From assembly GCA_002633005.1 (NCBI GenBank), contig NMRA01000934.1:62267-94825 (forward strand): a DNA stretch of 32,559 nt. Reading direction: 5' to 3'. A program made the translations under genes and the position numbers. Below, in pieces: positions 1-11,457 of the stretch. The stretch's first letter is position 1; each line of letters begins with the position of its first letter. The notes under the pieces are model-generated. The model did no database searches. It was not told where the DNA came from and was given only the letters and a program-made list of their open reading frames with translations. Source of the DNA: Phoronis australis. Lineage: Eukaryota; Phoronida; Phoronidae.

Positions 1-414
1 TTTGGTTTGTCACCTTTTCTTTACTCTGTCAAAAACAGGATGCAAAGAATGACATGTTTACAGTTATTTCACATAAAAAGCCCTACAGATGAGCGTAGAA
101 ACTTTATTCTCTCTTGTACTTTTAACCCTTTCGCTCCCACTGAAAACCAAGTTAGACTAAGAAAAATAAGGGTAAAGAAATGCAAAATTGGCACTTCTCA
201 TCCCAAAAACACCACTTCCTTGCCGATGCACAACTAAAGCCAACATTAGATTCTGGAAGCAAATTTCCTACCGAATCCCAAAAATGCGGTCCAAAAGTAT
301 GCACTGTTAACTAACTAGTTTTTTTTCTTGGCAATTCTGGCTTGTTTGAGAGCTACCTGAAATCGCAGCCTTCTCATTCACTACACAGCAATGCACCAAT
401 GCAACCCTGCGTGC
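1..414. other. Upstream flank, nothing recognised
   Basis: No gene, RNA or repeat is recognisable here. Short open frames at 7-237 and 342-530 have no family features and look like chance. Confidence 0.5.
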
Positions 415-1018
415 TTAGCCCGAGCCAGCACGCAGGCCCACGCAGTGGCACATGCTTTAGCATTGCTCGATGTAACCTCGGCGGTCATTGCTTAGCTTTA
501 CAACACCGTGAAAAAAATGGGGGACTGTGAACGATTTTTGGCCTTAATTGTCATGCAAGTGGCGTCTCGGCAAGTATTTCGTTTCTGCAGTGATCTTTGA
601 TAGCTGCGTGCACATACATGTGCAATAAACACATATCTGGCCGATTTAACAGCTGTGTTATTGATACTGTATACAGGACACTATCATGTGATTGCGACTT
701 TTTGGAATGCATCTTTCTACTGTCGACGACTTTTGTTTACAATAGTGTCCTGTATTCATAAAGTATGAATAACACACTGGTTAAATCGGTCAGATATGTG
801 TTTATTGTACATGTATGTGCTTCAAGCACGCGGCTATTAAACGTCACCGCAGAAATGAAATAGTTGCTGCGACGCCACTTGCATGACAAAGCTAAAAATC
901 GTTCACAGTCCGCCATTTGTTCACGGTGTTATAAAGCAGTTACTGCCGAGGTTACATCGACCAATGCTAAAGCGCGTGCCACTGCGTGATACCTGCGGCT
1001 ACGTGCTGGCTGGGCTAA
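415..1018. repeat. Foldback element, ~270-bp inverted arms
   Basis: A large imperfect palindrome. The left arm begins TTAGCCCGAGCCAGCACG near 415 and the right arm ends CGTGCTGGCTGGGCTAA at 1018. Paired landmarks run all the way inward: GTAACCTCGGC with GCCGAGGTTAC, CACATATCTG with CAGATATGTG, and ACAGGACACTAT (674-685) with ATAGTGTCCTGT (742-753). The loop is about 56 bp. Similarity between the flanks stops at the outer ends, which fits a mobile foldback or long-TIR MITE. No coding capacity is visible and no target-site duplication is clear. It lies upstream of the CENP-N promoter. Confidence 0.8.
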
Positions 1019-1109
1019 CCAGGCAAGAAACCAGCGAGTAAGTGATACCTGCGTGCTGGCGCGGCTGCCGCCCCACCTAGCGGCATCCAGGGAACCACGA
1101 GATGCAACG

Positions 1110-1141
1110 GGAGCGGGACAATGTTAACGAGCCAATCCAGG
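1110..1141 (-). repeat. Inverted copy of the CENP-N promoter core
   Basis: This segment reads GGAGCGGGACAA, then AACGAGCCAATCCAGG after a short insertion. It is the reverse complement of 1531-1557 (CCTGGATTGG...CCCGCTCC) apart from that insertion. The two copies are about 390 bp apart and point at each other. Each contains a CCAAT box. It could be the core of a divergent promoter or the arm of a decayed foldback. I see no coding exon to its left. Confidence 0.6.
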
Positions 1142-1502
1142 TATGCAGCAATGACATCTGTTGTCGAAAATCATGATTCTCTTCTATAAAGAAGATACAT
1201 CACACACATTCAAATACTAGGTTCTACCTGACTAAGCTGGTTGACATTTTGCAAAAGTGTCAACTAGCTGATCCAGGTATCACCACCACACACACATTTT
1301 TAAAAAAGCGCCCTTCGCGAAGTTTATCCGTCAAAAAGAGCATTGGTTTCTCTTAGATCATAAAATATAACAAATCAGGCACACGTACCATGTCGAAATT
1401 TATCCAATGCCGCTGTCACAGTGCTTGAAAATCGAGAAATTCTCTGCTAAAAACCATAACACTTCGAAAGGAAGTAAAGAAAGGGAATCCCTCTTCACAG
1501 AA

Positions 1503-1557
1503 CGCATGCGCGTGACCTACGTCACTTCCACCTGGATTGGCTCGTTTGTCCCGCTCC
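1503..1557 (+). promoter_or_regulatory. Putative CENP-N promoter
   Basis: Within 55 bp there are CGCATGCGCG (NRF1-like, 1503-1512), TACGTCA (CRE half site, 1518-1524), CACTTCC (ETS site on the - strand, 1523-1529) and ATTGG (inverted CCAAT box, 1536-1540). No TATA box is evident. This mix is typical of TATA-less housekeeping and cell-cycle promoters, which suits a kinetochore gene. The start codon follows about 210 bp later; whether the 5' leader contains a further intron cannot be told from sequence. Confidence 0.6.
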
Positions 1558-1765
1558 GGAAAGAGGGAAATTTTAAATTTTACTCATAAGTTACACACTC
1601 GCAATTGCTTGCTTAATCTCAAGATCACTTCACTTGCGTGAGCTCGGAATAGAAATTTATTTCAAGTTCTCTCATTATTCCAAGCTTACGTAACAAACTT
1701 AATCGGGAGATCTAACCGGGGGATGTTTTAGGAAGAACTTGTCATTAAATGAACTCAGAAGTACC

Positions 1766-1927
1766 ATGGTGTCGGAGATGCTACAAAGAATATTACGAAG
1801 ATTCAAAAAGGATGATTTTGAACCGATCTTGAAGAAATGGGAGGACACTGGACAAGAAATTCTGAGGAAAATTGATCTGGCACAAACAAAACAGTCTACG
1901 ATATTAAGTATAATCAAATTGTGCGAG
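1766..1927 (+). CDS. CENPN: CENP-N exon 1
   Basis: Residues 1-54, the bulk of the pyrin-like domain. It starts at ATG in a perfect ACCATGG context and ends TGCGAG|GTAATC, phase 0. The exon reads MVSEMLQRILRR at its start and aligns with vertebrate CENP-N to the conserved LCE at its end. In human CENP-N the first residues contact the CENP-A RG loop through acidic side chains; here one acidic residue (Glu4) is present in that region, followed by Arg8. Confidence 0.88.
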
Positions 1928-4900
1928 GTAATCTAACAATTCTATGACCAATTTGGTTTTCAGCTAGTGAACTATTTTTCTCGAAGAAGAAGCTTGCATA
2001 GCCATTTTTGCAGTGCGTGCATGGTTGGATAGACCTCTTTGTAGACAGTGACCATCGTCTCTAGCTGGCTCAGTAGAGACGGTGTAGCTCAGGCGCTTCG
2101 ATACGCCGGAAGCTTTTCGGCAAATTATGCCTCACAGCCAGCGACTAAAACATCAGTCATGTTGTTACAAATATTTTATCTAGGCTTGCATTAGGCTTTT
2201 AAAGGCATTAGATAAAATGGCTAAAGCATCTGAAAACTTTTGGCCATTTTTAAAAATTATTAGCCAAATACTTTCTCTTTTCCCAACCCCTGCAATAAAA
2301 TGAATAAAATAACCAGAAACACAGATAATGTGTTTGAGGTACTGCTCATCTCTGTTTGGTTTTATGCCATGGGTAATTTAATACCATCGGACTGCCTCAC
2401 ACCACATCGCGAGTGTAAAAAGTTAGGCCTACTAGTATTGAGAGAGATGGTCACGTTTGTCGCCAAAGTATATAGTCTTCTATTCCACGTTTTGGCATTG
2501 TAACTTGCAGACAACAAGCGGCAGCACCTACACGAGATTTTGCTGTGAAGCGAGACTTCGCCACTACCAAGACTGCTGACATCCCTACACAGCTGAACAT
2601 TTCGTTGCGGATATGAAATGGAACATTCGCGGGCAATTTTTAGGACTTGGAATTGAAGTAAAAATGTCGTTTGCGGCGCAGCTTGGTTCGAGCTGATTGT
2701 GATTCGACACACTAGTAGCTAGGTTTCCAGAAATTAAGTTTTATTGTCAAGTTGCGAAATCATTCGCCAATCTGGCGAACGCTCTTAGCTCAGTCTGCCA
2801 TCTCCAGTGCCCCTCAGAATTCGCCAATGGCAAGTTGGCGAGAGGTTAGCACGAGCCTAGTTTATCCGCATTGAGGGACACCTTTGGAGCCTGTCGACGT
2901 CTTTAATTCCTTCCAACTCAAACAAATATTCCCGTTATCAAACTTTTTCTTGGAGCAGTCCCTTGTTCAATTCTCAAAATCGGTAACTGGCCATTTTCAC
3001 ACTGCGCACACCAGGGGATATGACGTCATACCTCGTGCCGCACAGAGTGTTAAATTAATATGATTATTCATATGCCAAGCAATATCAGCTGATCTTTTTG
3101 TCTCTTTTGTTATTTAGTTTTCCATTTTAATTCAAATGAACACCTGGTTTGATTTCAAAACCATCCGAACAAACGAGTGTTTTTTTTCTGAAAAATCGCT
3201 GATGGCATTTTTTTGTTAACAAGTTACATTTTTAATGCTAGACATAACAGAACACCTTACGCAAGTAGAAGAATAATGATGTATTAACGACAAAAATATA
3301 TTTTGTCGCTCCACAGCAATTGATCTATCGCAAGCTACACCTTGCAAAAAGTCGACAAACAAATGATGGTTTTACCCGGCAACGTGTTGTTTGTTGGGTA
3401 AAATGGCGGCTTGGAAACAAGGCTGTGTTAAGAATGATGGGTTCTGATTTGTCAGTTAAGTAGTCACTCATGATCCTGGTGATAGGTCAATTGGCATGAA
3501 CAATGATAATTTTTTATTCAACATAACATTTTCATCGTCACAAACACAAAAGTTAAAATTCATTCTAAAAATCCAAATTTTTGGTCAAAACACAGGATTC
3601 ACTTTACAGTCTGACTTTATCAGCAGATTTTCCTTTAAAGTCACTAAACACTAAATCTAAAATGCGGTCATAAGTTAAGCCTACAATTTCCAAATGCAAA
3701 TCAAGGGTAAGTGCTTTAGGATATCTCCAACCTTATTCACAAAAATTGGCTATTTTTACTATTATGTCATTTTTTGGCCATAGTAAGTTTAAAAAGGAAT
3801 GATCGCCGCTCAAATAAAAAAGTTCATGTCCATTCAACGTTTCGTCTATTCATAAGACATCCTCAGGATAAGATATACAAAAAGACAGCAAGTGTCGAAT
3901 ACCATTCAAGTCACATCCATGTAGTGAAATGAGAGTAACAAGACATACAGGGAACAGTAGGTAGGTCGTGGCTGAATATATTATATCAATGCAAAAAACG
4001 ACAGTATATCGATAGATTTTTAAACTGTTATGGGTGGTACAACTGGAAAAGCGAGTGAAGTGTTCAATCTTATCATTCCTTTGGCCAAAAAGCATATATA
4101 CTGTAGAAAGCTGAAAGTAGAACCTCTATCTGTAACACTTCAAAAAAGAATTAGAAATTTATTTCACATTCAAAAAACATGTAAAAATGCATTAGGAGGC
4201 TTATTTTTCCAAAGTTGGTCTGTTTTTTTTTACTTTTTAAAAAGAAATGAAGATGAGAAAAGTACATTTGTTTTTAGTGTGTGAATTTTCTCTGTAATGT
4301 GTACTTTTGCGTGTTATGTATCATTGGGGATCTCTGTCTTTGTACTATGTTGTTTTTATTGCAATAAATGTTAAAAAAGCTGTTTCTGCCTCGGCAGTAG
4401 GCTAAATTAGGTTTACATATCTATTATGCCTTTCTCTGTCCTGAGTTAGGCAGTTACACAGTTCTGTATGATGGTGATCGAATACAACATACCAGTAAGC
4501 AACGATCGAAAACTTTCAAAGTGAAGCATGATCATTAGGTGATAAAGGAAAGTTCATTAAAATGAAATCGAAACAAGCACCCAACACTAGATTTGATACA
4601 ACCTCTTGAATAAGTCAGATTTCACCTTACTCCATAAAATCTGGTAGGATTCAGGGATGTGTTCCAAGAAACTGACTTAAGTTCATTTTTGACTTAAGTT
4701 TAAGATTGGTCTTAAATTCCAAACTTTGAAACTCCCACATTCTGTAAGTTACACAAAATTAAGACAAAATTTGTGTCAAACACTTTTAAGTGTCAAACAT
4801 AAGATCTCTTTCTTGAATTGGTTTTGAGACAACTTTTATTTTAAAATTTAAGATTTGTCTCAGCTAAGTCAGTTTTGTTGGAACGGGCCCCAGAGTTATA

Positions 4901-7900
4901 ACTTTGCTGTAACTCTTATGTGCACTTTACAGGAATGCTCAACAGTGGACTAGTTTTATTCAGATTTTCAATCAACTTCACATAAAAATCCACAGTAAGG
5001 TTGTTACACTTGGTCTTCAAATACTGTTAATCTGACTTTGTCTTCTCAAAAAAGAATTAGTTGATCCAGTGTGATATGACTTGTGCTAAGTTTATTGTAT
5101 GTATATTATCAATTGGAGAGTGTTTTCAGTGAATCTTGTGGTTTACTGTAGTAGTAGTTGTGGGTAGTGGTGGTGGCAGTAGTTAGATATTGGTTTTGTT
5201 CAGAACTATCTTTCTTGTTTTTGTAGAAAAGGAAAATTTCAACTCGTGATGTGGGAGTTCTGGATTTGATATGTAAGTAACATGATACAATAATACTGAA
5301 AGTGGCTATAAATCCACGTTTTGTCCACGAAGCGAACTTTTGATTTAGATGATTACTGCTATAAAAAACTTTTATTCAGATGAGCAGTGATTTCGAATTG
5401 TAGAGAACTGGTAGCTCATTATTCCTAAGCAGTGTTCTCCACAACACCAAACCCAAACTCCAAACAAATTTCTAGATGAGATCAATGTCAGCATTCAGCA
5501 TCCTTTTTCCTCTTGCCTTAGTACAATCGCTTGGAGGTATTTGCCGTACTCGTCTTGGTTACCGCCCAGGGCGCTTAAATTGGGAATCTAAAAAAACGGG
5601 GTGGGCGGTAAGCCGAGCATAAGCGGTTAAAATCAAAATTTTTGAAAAGTCTTGAGTGGGTACTTACTGCATGTAGGACCAATTTTACCCGAACGGAGCT
5701 ACACTGTCGTCAGACTTCAAGCATGTCAGTTGAAATATAGTTGCGTCGACGGATTGAAGTGACAGACTTCGGCGGATGCACACGACACAGTGTCGCCGTG
5801 ATCCCGAGTGTGATTGGATCTTTACATACCTCGGTCGCTGCTCATGTCTTGGAACCAGGGTATACTTACAGATAGACGTGCCCTCAGTAGGGCGAGTTTC
5901 TTACGAGAAAAGCAAGATCACGTAAGACTACGCTAGGTCGTTATGTATTGCTACAGGAAGCAGGTGATTTTGTAGATATGCTGCCGCTAGTTTCTTTTCA
6001 ACAGCCGGTCTTCTAAATATTTTGAACCTAGTTTGAACAATGTAACACATTTTATATACGTAGCATATTTCTTTCTGTGTTGAACAGCCAACACCACCTA
6101 CCAGAATTTGCTCAAATCAGGTGCTCAACAATCCCACGATACTACTATTAGGCAATGTGGGTGGTCTGTCGGCTGGGAAAATAATGAAGCAAAAACATGT
6201 CATGTAAAAAAGCAAAAACACATCATGTAAACAGTAAACAGGCAAATCAAGAGTTCAAAAAATAAGTTTCTGACCACGTATATGTGGCTCGCAATTGAAA
6301 ATAAAAATTATATGACCATCAATTCTGCTTTCTTGATTTTAATGATTACGTCTATTTCATGTGTTATATTTTTCAAATATCAATCTCGACCAAGTTGAAT
6401 TTTAAAATTAAAACACCTAATTCTTCGTCCAAAGCATAACCTCGTTTTAGAGCTCAATTTCAGTTAACTGGACAGAACACAGTGGCAGATTTAGAGGGGA
6501 GCCAAGGGGGCCATGCCCCCCCCCCCCATAAAATTCTTCCAGATTCCATTTGGCAGTTCAAGAGCTTGAATGTCTTCTGACGGGCAAAATACTGGCTAAT
6601 ACTCTGCCTTTCCCCCCCCCCCTAACTCAAAGTCCTGGATCTCCCCTGGAACAAGCATAGTTCAGTATCATGTTTCTTCAGAGGCCTCGTTCATATCCGA
6701 GAGAAAAGGTGCCTGTGCGGCCTTCTGAGAGGGGAAGGTTTCGCTGAGCGACGGGTCAGGGAAAAATCTACTGACCTCCCGATCACCATCAATAGCACCC
6801 CGCCCTGTTGCAAGCTCTCATCACTCTGTCTCAAGTAGCATTTTCAGTGGCTGAACTAGGATACCATGAGGGGAGGGCCCGACATCTTCGGAGAAGCGGG
6901 CAAAGCACAATTGTACGCACGCAGTCGGCCCGGAAGTTGCAGGCGCCAAGGATGTATACATTCTGCTCAGGAAATCTGTCGTTGGACTAAAAAAGGGGAA
7001 TGTGTTTCCCCCCTACCGGTCCTAGCTCAAACTCAGTATTTCCTCCCGCTTCACGCTTTGCTGATTTATTTTGCTTTCGGCAGTCAAGGGGGGGCCGAGC
7101 CCCTGGCCCCCCCCCTAAATCTGCTTATGATTTTGTACTTTTTCAAATTGTCACCTCTGTGGACACAGGTGATATGAACCGTTGGAGAGAAAATTTCAAT
7201 CACTAAGGGAATTTTTAGGCCTCGTGGGGCCAGGAATTTCGCGTGATTTTACAATATCTTTGAGAGGGGAATAGGGCCGATATTTGGCCCCAAAATTGAG
7301 GGATTGAGGGCCATGTCTTTTTTATAAAGAAAAATGCATCGCGCTTCAACCCATAGACATGAAAACACAGCCTGGCTGACCGAAGATTCTCCGGTCCTCG
7401 TTGCTATGGCGGCATCCGAGATGCGACAATTTATGATTCGAAAAAAGTTATAAATTTTACACAGACATATTTTCCTTCGTCGCGGCGTATGGCAAGGACC
7501 CAACGCTTCCGAATCCCAACGTCCTTAGGGATTGTAAAACACACAGTTGAGTGTCCGTATTTTTTCTAGCTGTTCGAGCAACGCAGAGCACAACTACGCG
7601 GATAAGCCACCAGGGCTATCGTAGCAAGCCTCGTTTTGGAACACGCCTCCTGTCGGCGTGAATAGGGTCTATACTCCCAAACTCGATGCAGTAAAATCCA
7701 AACCTGTCACAGTGCGGAGTTGAAACAGGTCATGGAGAACATTGCTGATACCATAAACATGCTGTGAAAAGCCAAATCGTGGAACCTGGTCTCGAACAAT
7801 AACAAACTGCCTGTTCTTTGGAAACCTGAAAACATCTCAAATTCAAATCTCCCTCCAATAGGAGTGTGTCGCGGGACACTCGAGTAAGTGGGACAGTTCT

Positions 7901-10900
7901 TCCTCTGTACGTGAGACGATAATGAGTGCACCCCAGTACGCAGCAACAGCGTGGCATGTTGACTGACTCGTAAGCAAAAGCAAACGACGACCGAACTTAT
8001 GACAACCGAGATAGAACAATGACTGACTCGACTGCTCTCACAGTCAGACTATATGAAAAGAAATTGGCGCGAAATTGTTGCCTCCCAAAACGTCACTTCC
8101 GGAGCAGACCACGAGTAATTAATTAAATTACGAAAAGCAGTAAATAAGTGAAAAATATGTCTGGGATAGTCAACGAACCTTATTTTAGCTAAAAATGACA
8201 TGAAAAAAGGTTGCCTTCGCCTTTAAGATGTCTTGTTGGAGCCCAATTACAGTTTTGTTGGGCAATGCTCATCACCACTCTCAGTCTACTTGTGATGTTG
8301 GTGAAAGTTTAAAGCAGAGACATTTACAGAATTATTTTTTAATACTTTGTGGCCATCATGATGTCAAATTACCATTTTTGTGAGGTGAGACATTCACACG
8401 TTTTCAACAAAAACCATTGTGTTAAAATATCTGAGCATAAAAGAAATTTCATCTTTGTCAACCTGTGTTGTCCAATAAAATGCGTAATTATATCAAGTGG
8501 AAGTTGCTTTTCTGCTTCCACTGTACTAAGGAGTTCCATAATGAATGCTTGTTTTTATTTGGTACATGATTTTTATGCGCCCACATATTTATATGCCGTC
8601 ATCTCCCTCCGTCCGGGCGGCATCCGTCTGGCGTCCGCTGCTCTATCTCCAAAACCCTTTGACATATGTTTCATTCATAAAGGGTACGGCGTGAGTGAAC
8701 TTTCGAACGGATCTGACTACTGGTGTGCCCCCTAGTGGCAATTTTACTTTTTTACGCTTACCTTTGTATCTTCAAAAGTCCTGAATGGATTTTCATGAAA
8801 TTTGGTATGTAGGAACCTATTAGTGAGATGACGCTATCCTTTCGTTTTCGGATGGATTTGATATAGTTTACGCCACCTAGTGGCCATTTTTACTGTTTTC
8901 GAGTCTGTTTTTTGCGTCCACCCCTCTATCAACTAAACCGCTTAAAGGATGATTGTGAAAATTGGCATGTATGTGCTTACTATAACGAAGACGGTTGTCG
9001 ATGATTTTCCGAAAATTTTGACTACTGTGGCATCTCCTAGTGGCAGTTTTTTTTGTTTTCCTTAGTATCTTCAAAAGTCCTTAACGGATTTTCATGAAAT
9101 TTAATATGTAGGCACCTGTTAGTGAGTGGACACTATGCTTCTGTTTTCGGATGGATTCGATGTAGTTTGCGCCACCTAGTGGCCATTGTTACTGTTTTCG
9201 AGCCGGTTTTTTGCGTCCACCCTCTATCAACCAAACCGCTCAAAGGATGATTGTGAAAATTGGCATTAATGTGCTTACTGTAAAGAAGATGGTTGACGAT
9301 GATTTTCCGTCGATTTCGACTACTGTGCCACCTCCTAGTGGCTGTTTTGTTTTTGTTGCGTCTATGGCTGTATCTCCTAAACCGTTCGCAGGATCTTTAC
9401 TTAATTTAGGAAGTGTATTTATATGATGTTGACTGCAGATGACGATGACTTTCGAACAGATCTGACTACTGCTGTGCCACCTAGTGACAATTTTAGTTTT
9501 TTACGTTTAACTCAGTATCTTCAAAGGCGGATCCAATGGACACTATGCCCACTAGTGGCAATTTCATTTTATTCTGTTTTCCTTTGTTTCTCTGAAGTTC
9601 CTTGACAAATTTTTATGAAATATGGCATGATCCTGTTTTTGGATGGATTGCATGTGTTTGCGCCATCTAGTGGCTATTTTTATGATACAAATAAATAACC
9701 CTAAAAGCACACCATTTGCAATGCATTCGTGGGCGCATTTCAATGTTCCACAATGCTCTTGTTTATTTTTGTGCAATATCTCATTTACGGTTGTGATTGC
9801 TTTCAGTTACACAATTCCACTCGTGTCGCATAAAATGGAGCATGTATGAGTTTAAGAAGCAGCCAGGTGAGTTCACTGTGCAGCGTCAAAGGAGCTCAAA
9901 TCTTAAAAGGAGTAGTTATACTTTAGTAGATAAGTGATTTCTCTCTTAAATTAACATTTGGTCATGAGTGGTAAATCGTCTATAATTTATTGTTTAATCA
10001 CTGGATGAAGCCTTTTTCGTAAATATTCTTTAGTTTTATGTCACGTGCCAAAGATAACTGGACAAAATGATGGTGGGTTCTGTTTGTACTCAGCCATCAT
10101 GATGGTGGATTCTGCTTGTACTCGGCCATCATGATGGTGGGCTCTGCTTGTACTCAGCCATCATGATAGTGGGTTCTGTTTGTACTCAGCCAACATGCTG
10201 ATGTGTTCTAGTTGTACTCAGCCATCATGATGTTGTGTTCTGGTTGTACTCAGCCAACATGATGATGTGTTCTAGTTGTACTCAGCCATCATGATGTTGT
10301 GTTCTGGTTGTACTCAGCCATCATGATGATGTGTTCTAGTTGTACTCAGCCATCATGATGTTGTGTTCTAGTTGTACTCAGCCATCATGATGATGTGTTC
10401 TAGTTGTACTCAGCCATCATGATGTTGTGTTCTAGTTGTACTCAGCCATCATGATGATGTGTTCTAGTTGTACTCAGCCATCATGATGTGTTCTAGTTGT
10501 ACTCAGCCATCATGATGTGTTCTAGTTGTACTCAGCCATCATGATGGTGTGTTCTGGTTGTACTCAGCCATCATGATGATGTGTTCTAGTTGTACTCAGC
10601 CATCATGATGGTGTGTTCTAGTTGTGCTCAGCCATCATGATGTTGTGTTCTAGTTGTGCTCAGCCATCATGATGTTGTGTTCTAGTTGTACTCAGCCACG
10701 ATGATGGTGGGTTCTAGTTGTACTCAGCCATTATGATGATGTGTTCTAGTTGTGCTCAGCCACGATGATGGTGGGTTCTAGTTGTACTCGGCCATCATGA
10801 TGTTGTGTTCTAGTTGTACTCAGCCATTATGATGGTGGGTTCTGTTTGTACTCAACCATCGTCGTGGGTGGGTACTGGTTTCACTCGGCCATTATTATGT

Positions 10901-11413
10901 TGGGCTTTGTTTTTACTCGGCCATCGTGAATGTGAATTTTGGGTCATATTATCTGATAAATTTGGCATGTAATTCCATATATTTTTAGTTTGTAATTAGA
11001 GTCTGCAAGTAGAAAATTCCCGTTAAATGTTTTATTACACAACAGTGGCGCTTTAAAAGCATAGTTATCAATTGAAATACTGAACAGAAAGATGTAGGTA
11101 CATCATGTTGTTTGCAGGTGAAAGTTATGATATAGTGGACTCTGAGGAATTCGAAAACAGACTTCGTAAACAGATGACCCTGTTCTTCAACTTTGTGAGT
11201 ATTCATATGGGCGATAACCAAACAGAATGCATATGTTTAGAGATGAGGTATCTACCAGTATTATGATGCAATTTTGTTGCTCAAATAGAAGTAGAAATGC
11301 TGTAACATCATATTTTCAAAAATTTTGCCCATTCAGGTAACCACAGGGATATTTTAGCTGTTTATAATTTGGGTATTTCGAAACAATGGAATCAAATGCA
11401 GGTAATTGAGATG

Positions 11414-11457
<44 letters not shown>

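Larger units (their letters stand above)
1928..5226 (+). other. CENP-N intron 1
   Basis: About 3.3 kb. It contains a palindromic CRE (TGACGTCA, 3021-3028), a hammerhead-like motif, a LINE 3' end and a small MITE, each listed separately. A short hairpin with CGTCTCT/AGAGACG stem lies near 2049-2081. A - strand open frame at 2362-2712 has no recognisable domain. Nothing else is identified. Confidence 0.7.
5273..9806 (+). other. CENP-N intron 2
   Basis: About 4.5 kb. Holds a solo inverted-repeat fragment (5538-5630), two hAT-like repeats, a THAP-like pseudogene with promoter-like sequence on the - strand, and composite repeat copy 1. From 5631 to 6480 and from 8103 to 8574 nothing is recognised. 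Confidence 0.7.

Noticed and set aside
1-1100. Divergent CMC2 gene, the human neighbour of CENPN
   Set aside because: No - strand exon with a CMC2-like Cys-rich sequence is visible; the region is foldback repeat and unassigned DNA.
2075-2145. tRNA-like A box (TAGCTCAGGCG)
   Set aside because: No B box or cloverleaf follows.
2362-2712. 116-residue protein on the - strand
   Set aside because: No domain, no promoter or splice context, and overlapping frames of similar length suggest chance.
5850-5930. U1 snRNA-like text (TATACTTACAG...AGGGCGAG)
   Set aside because: Only two short similarities; the 5' end lacks the CCTG continuation and the stems do not form.
6866-7206. Proteins of 103 and 68 residues
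   Set aside because: Translations of G/C-rich hAT-like repeat text.
10067-10930. CRISPR-like regular array
   Set aside because: Units are contiguous 32-bp tandem repeats without unique spacers, in an animal intron.
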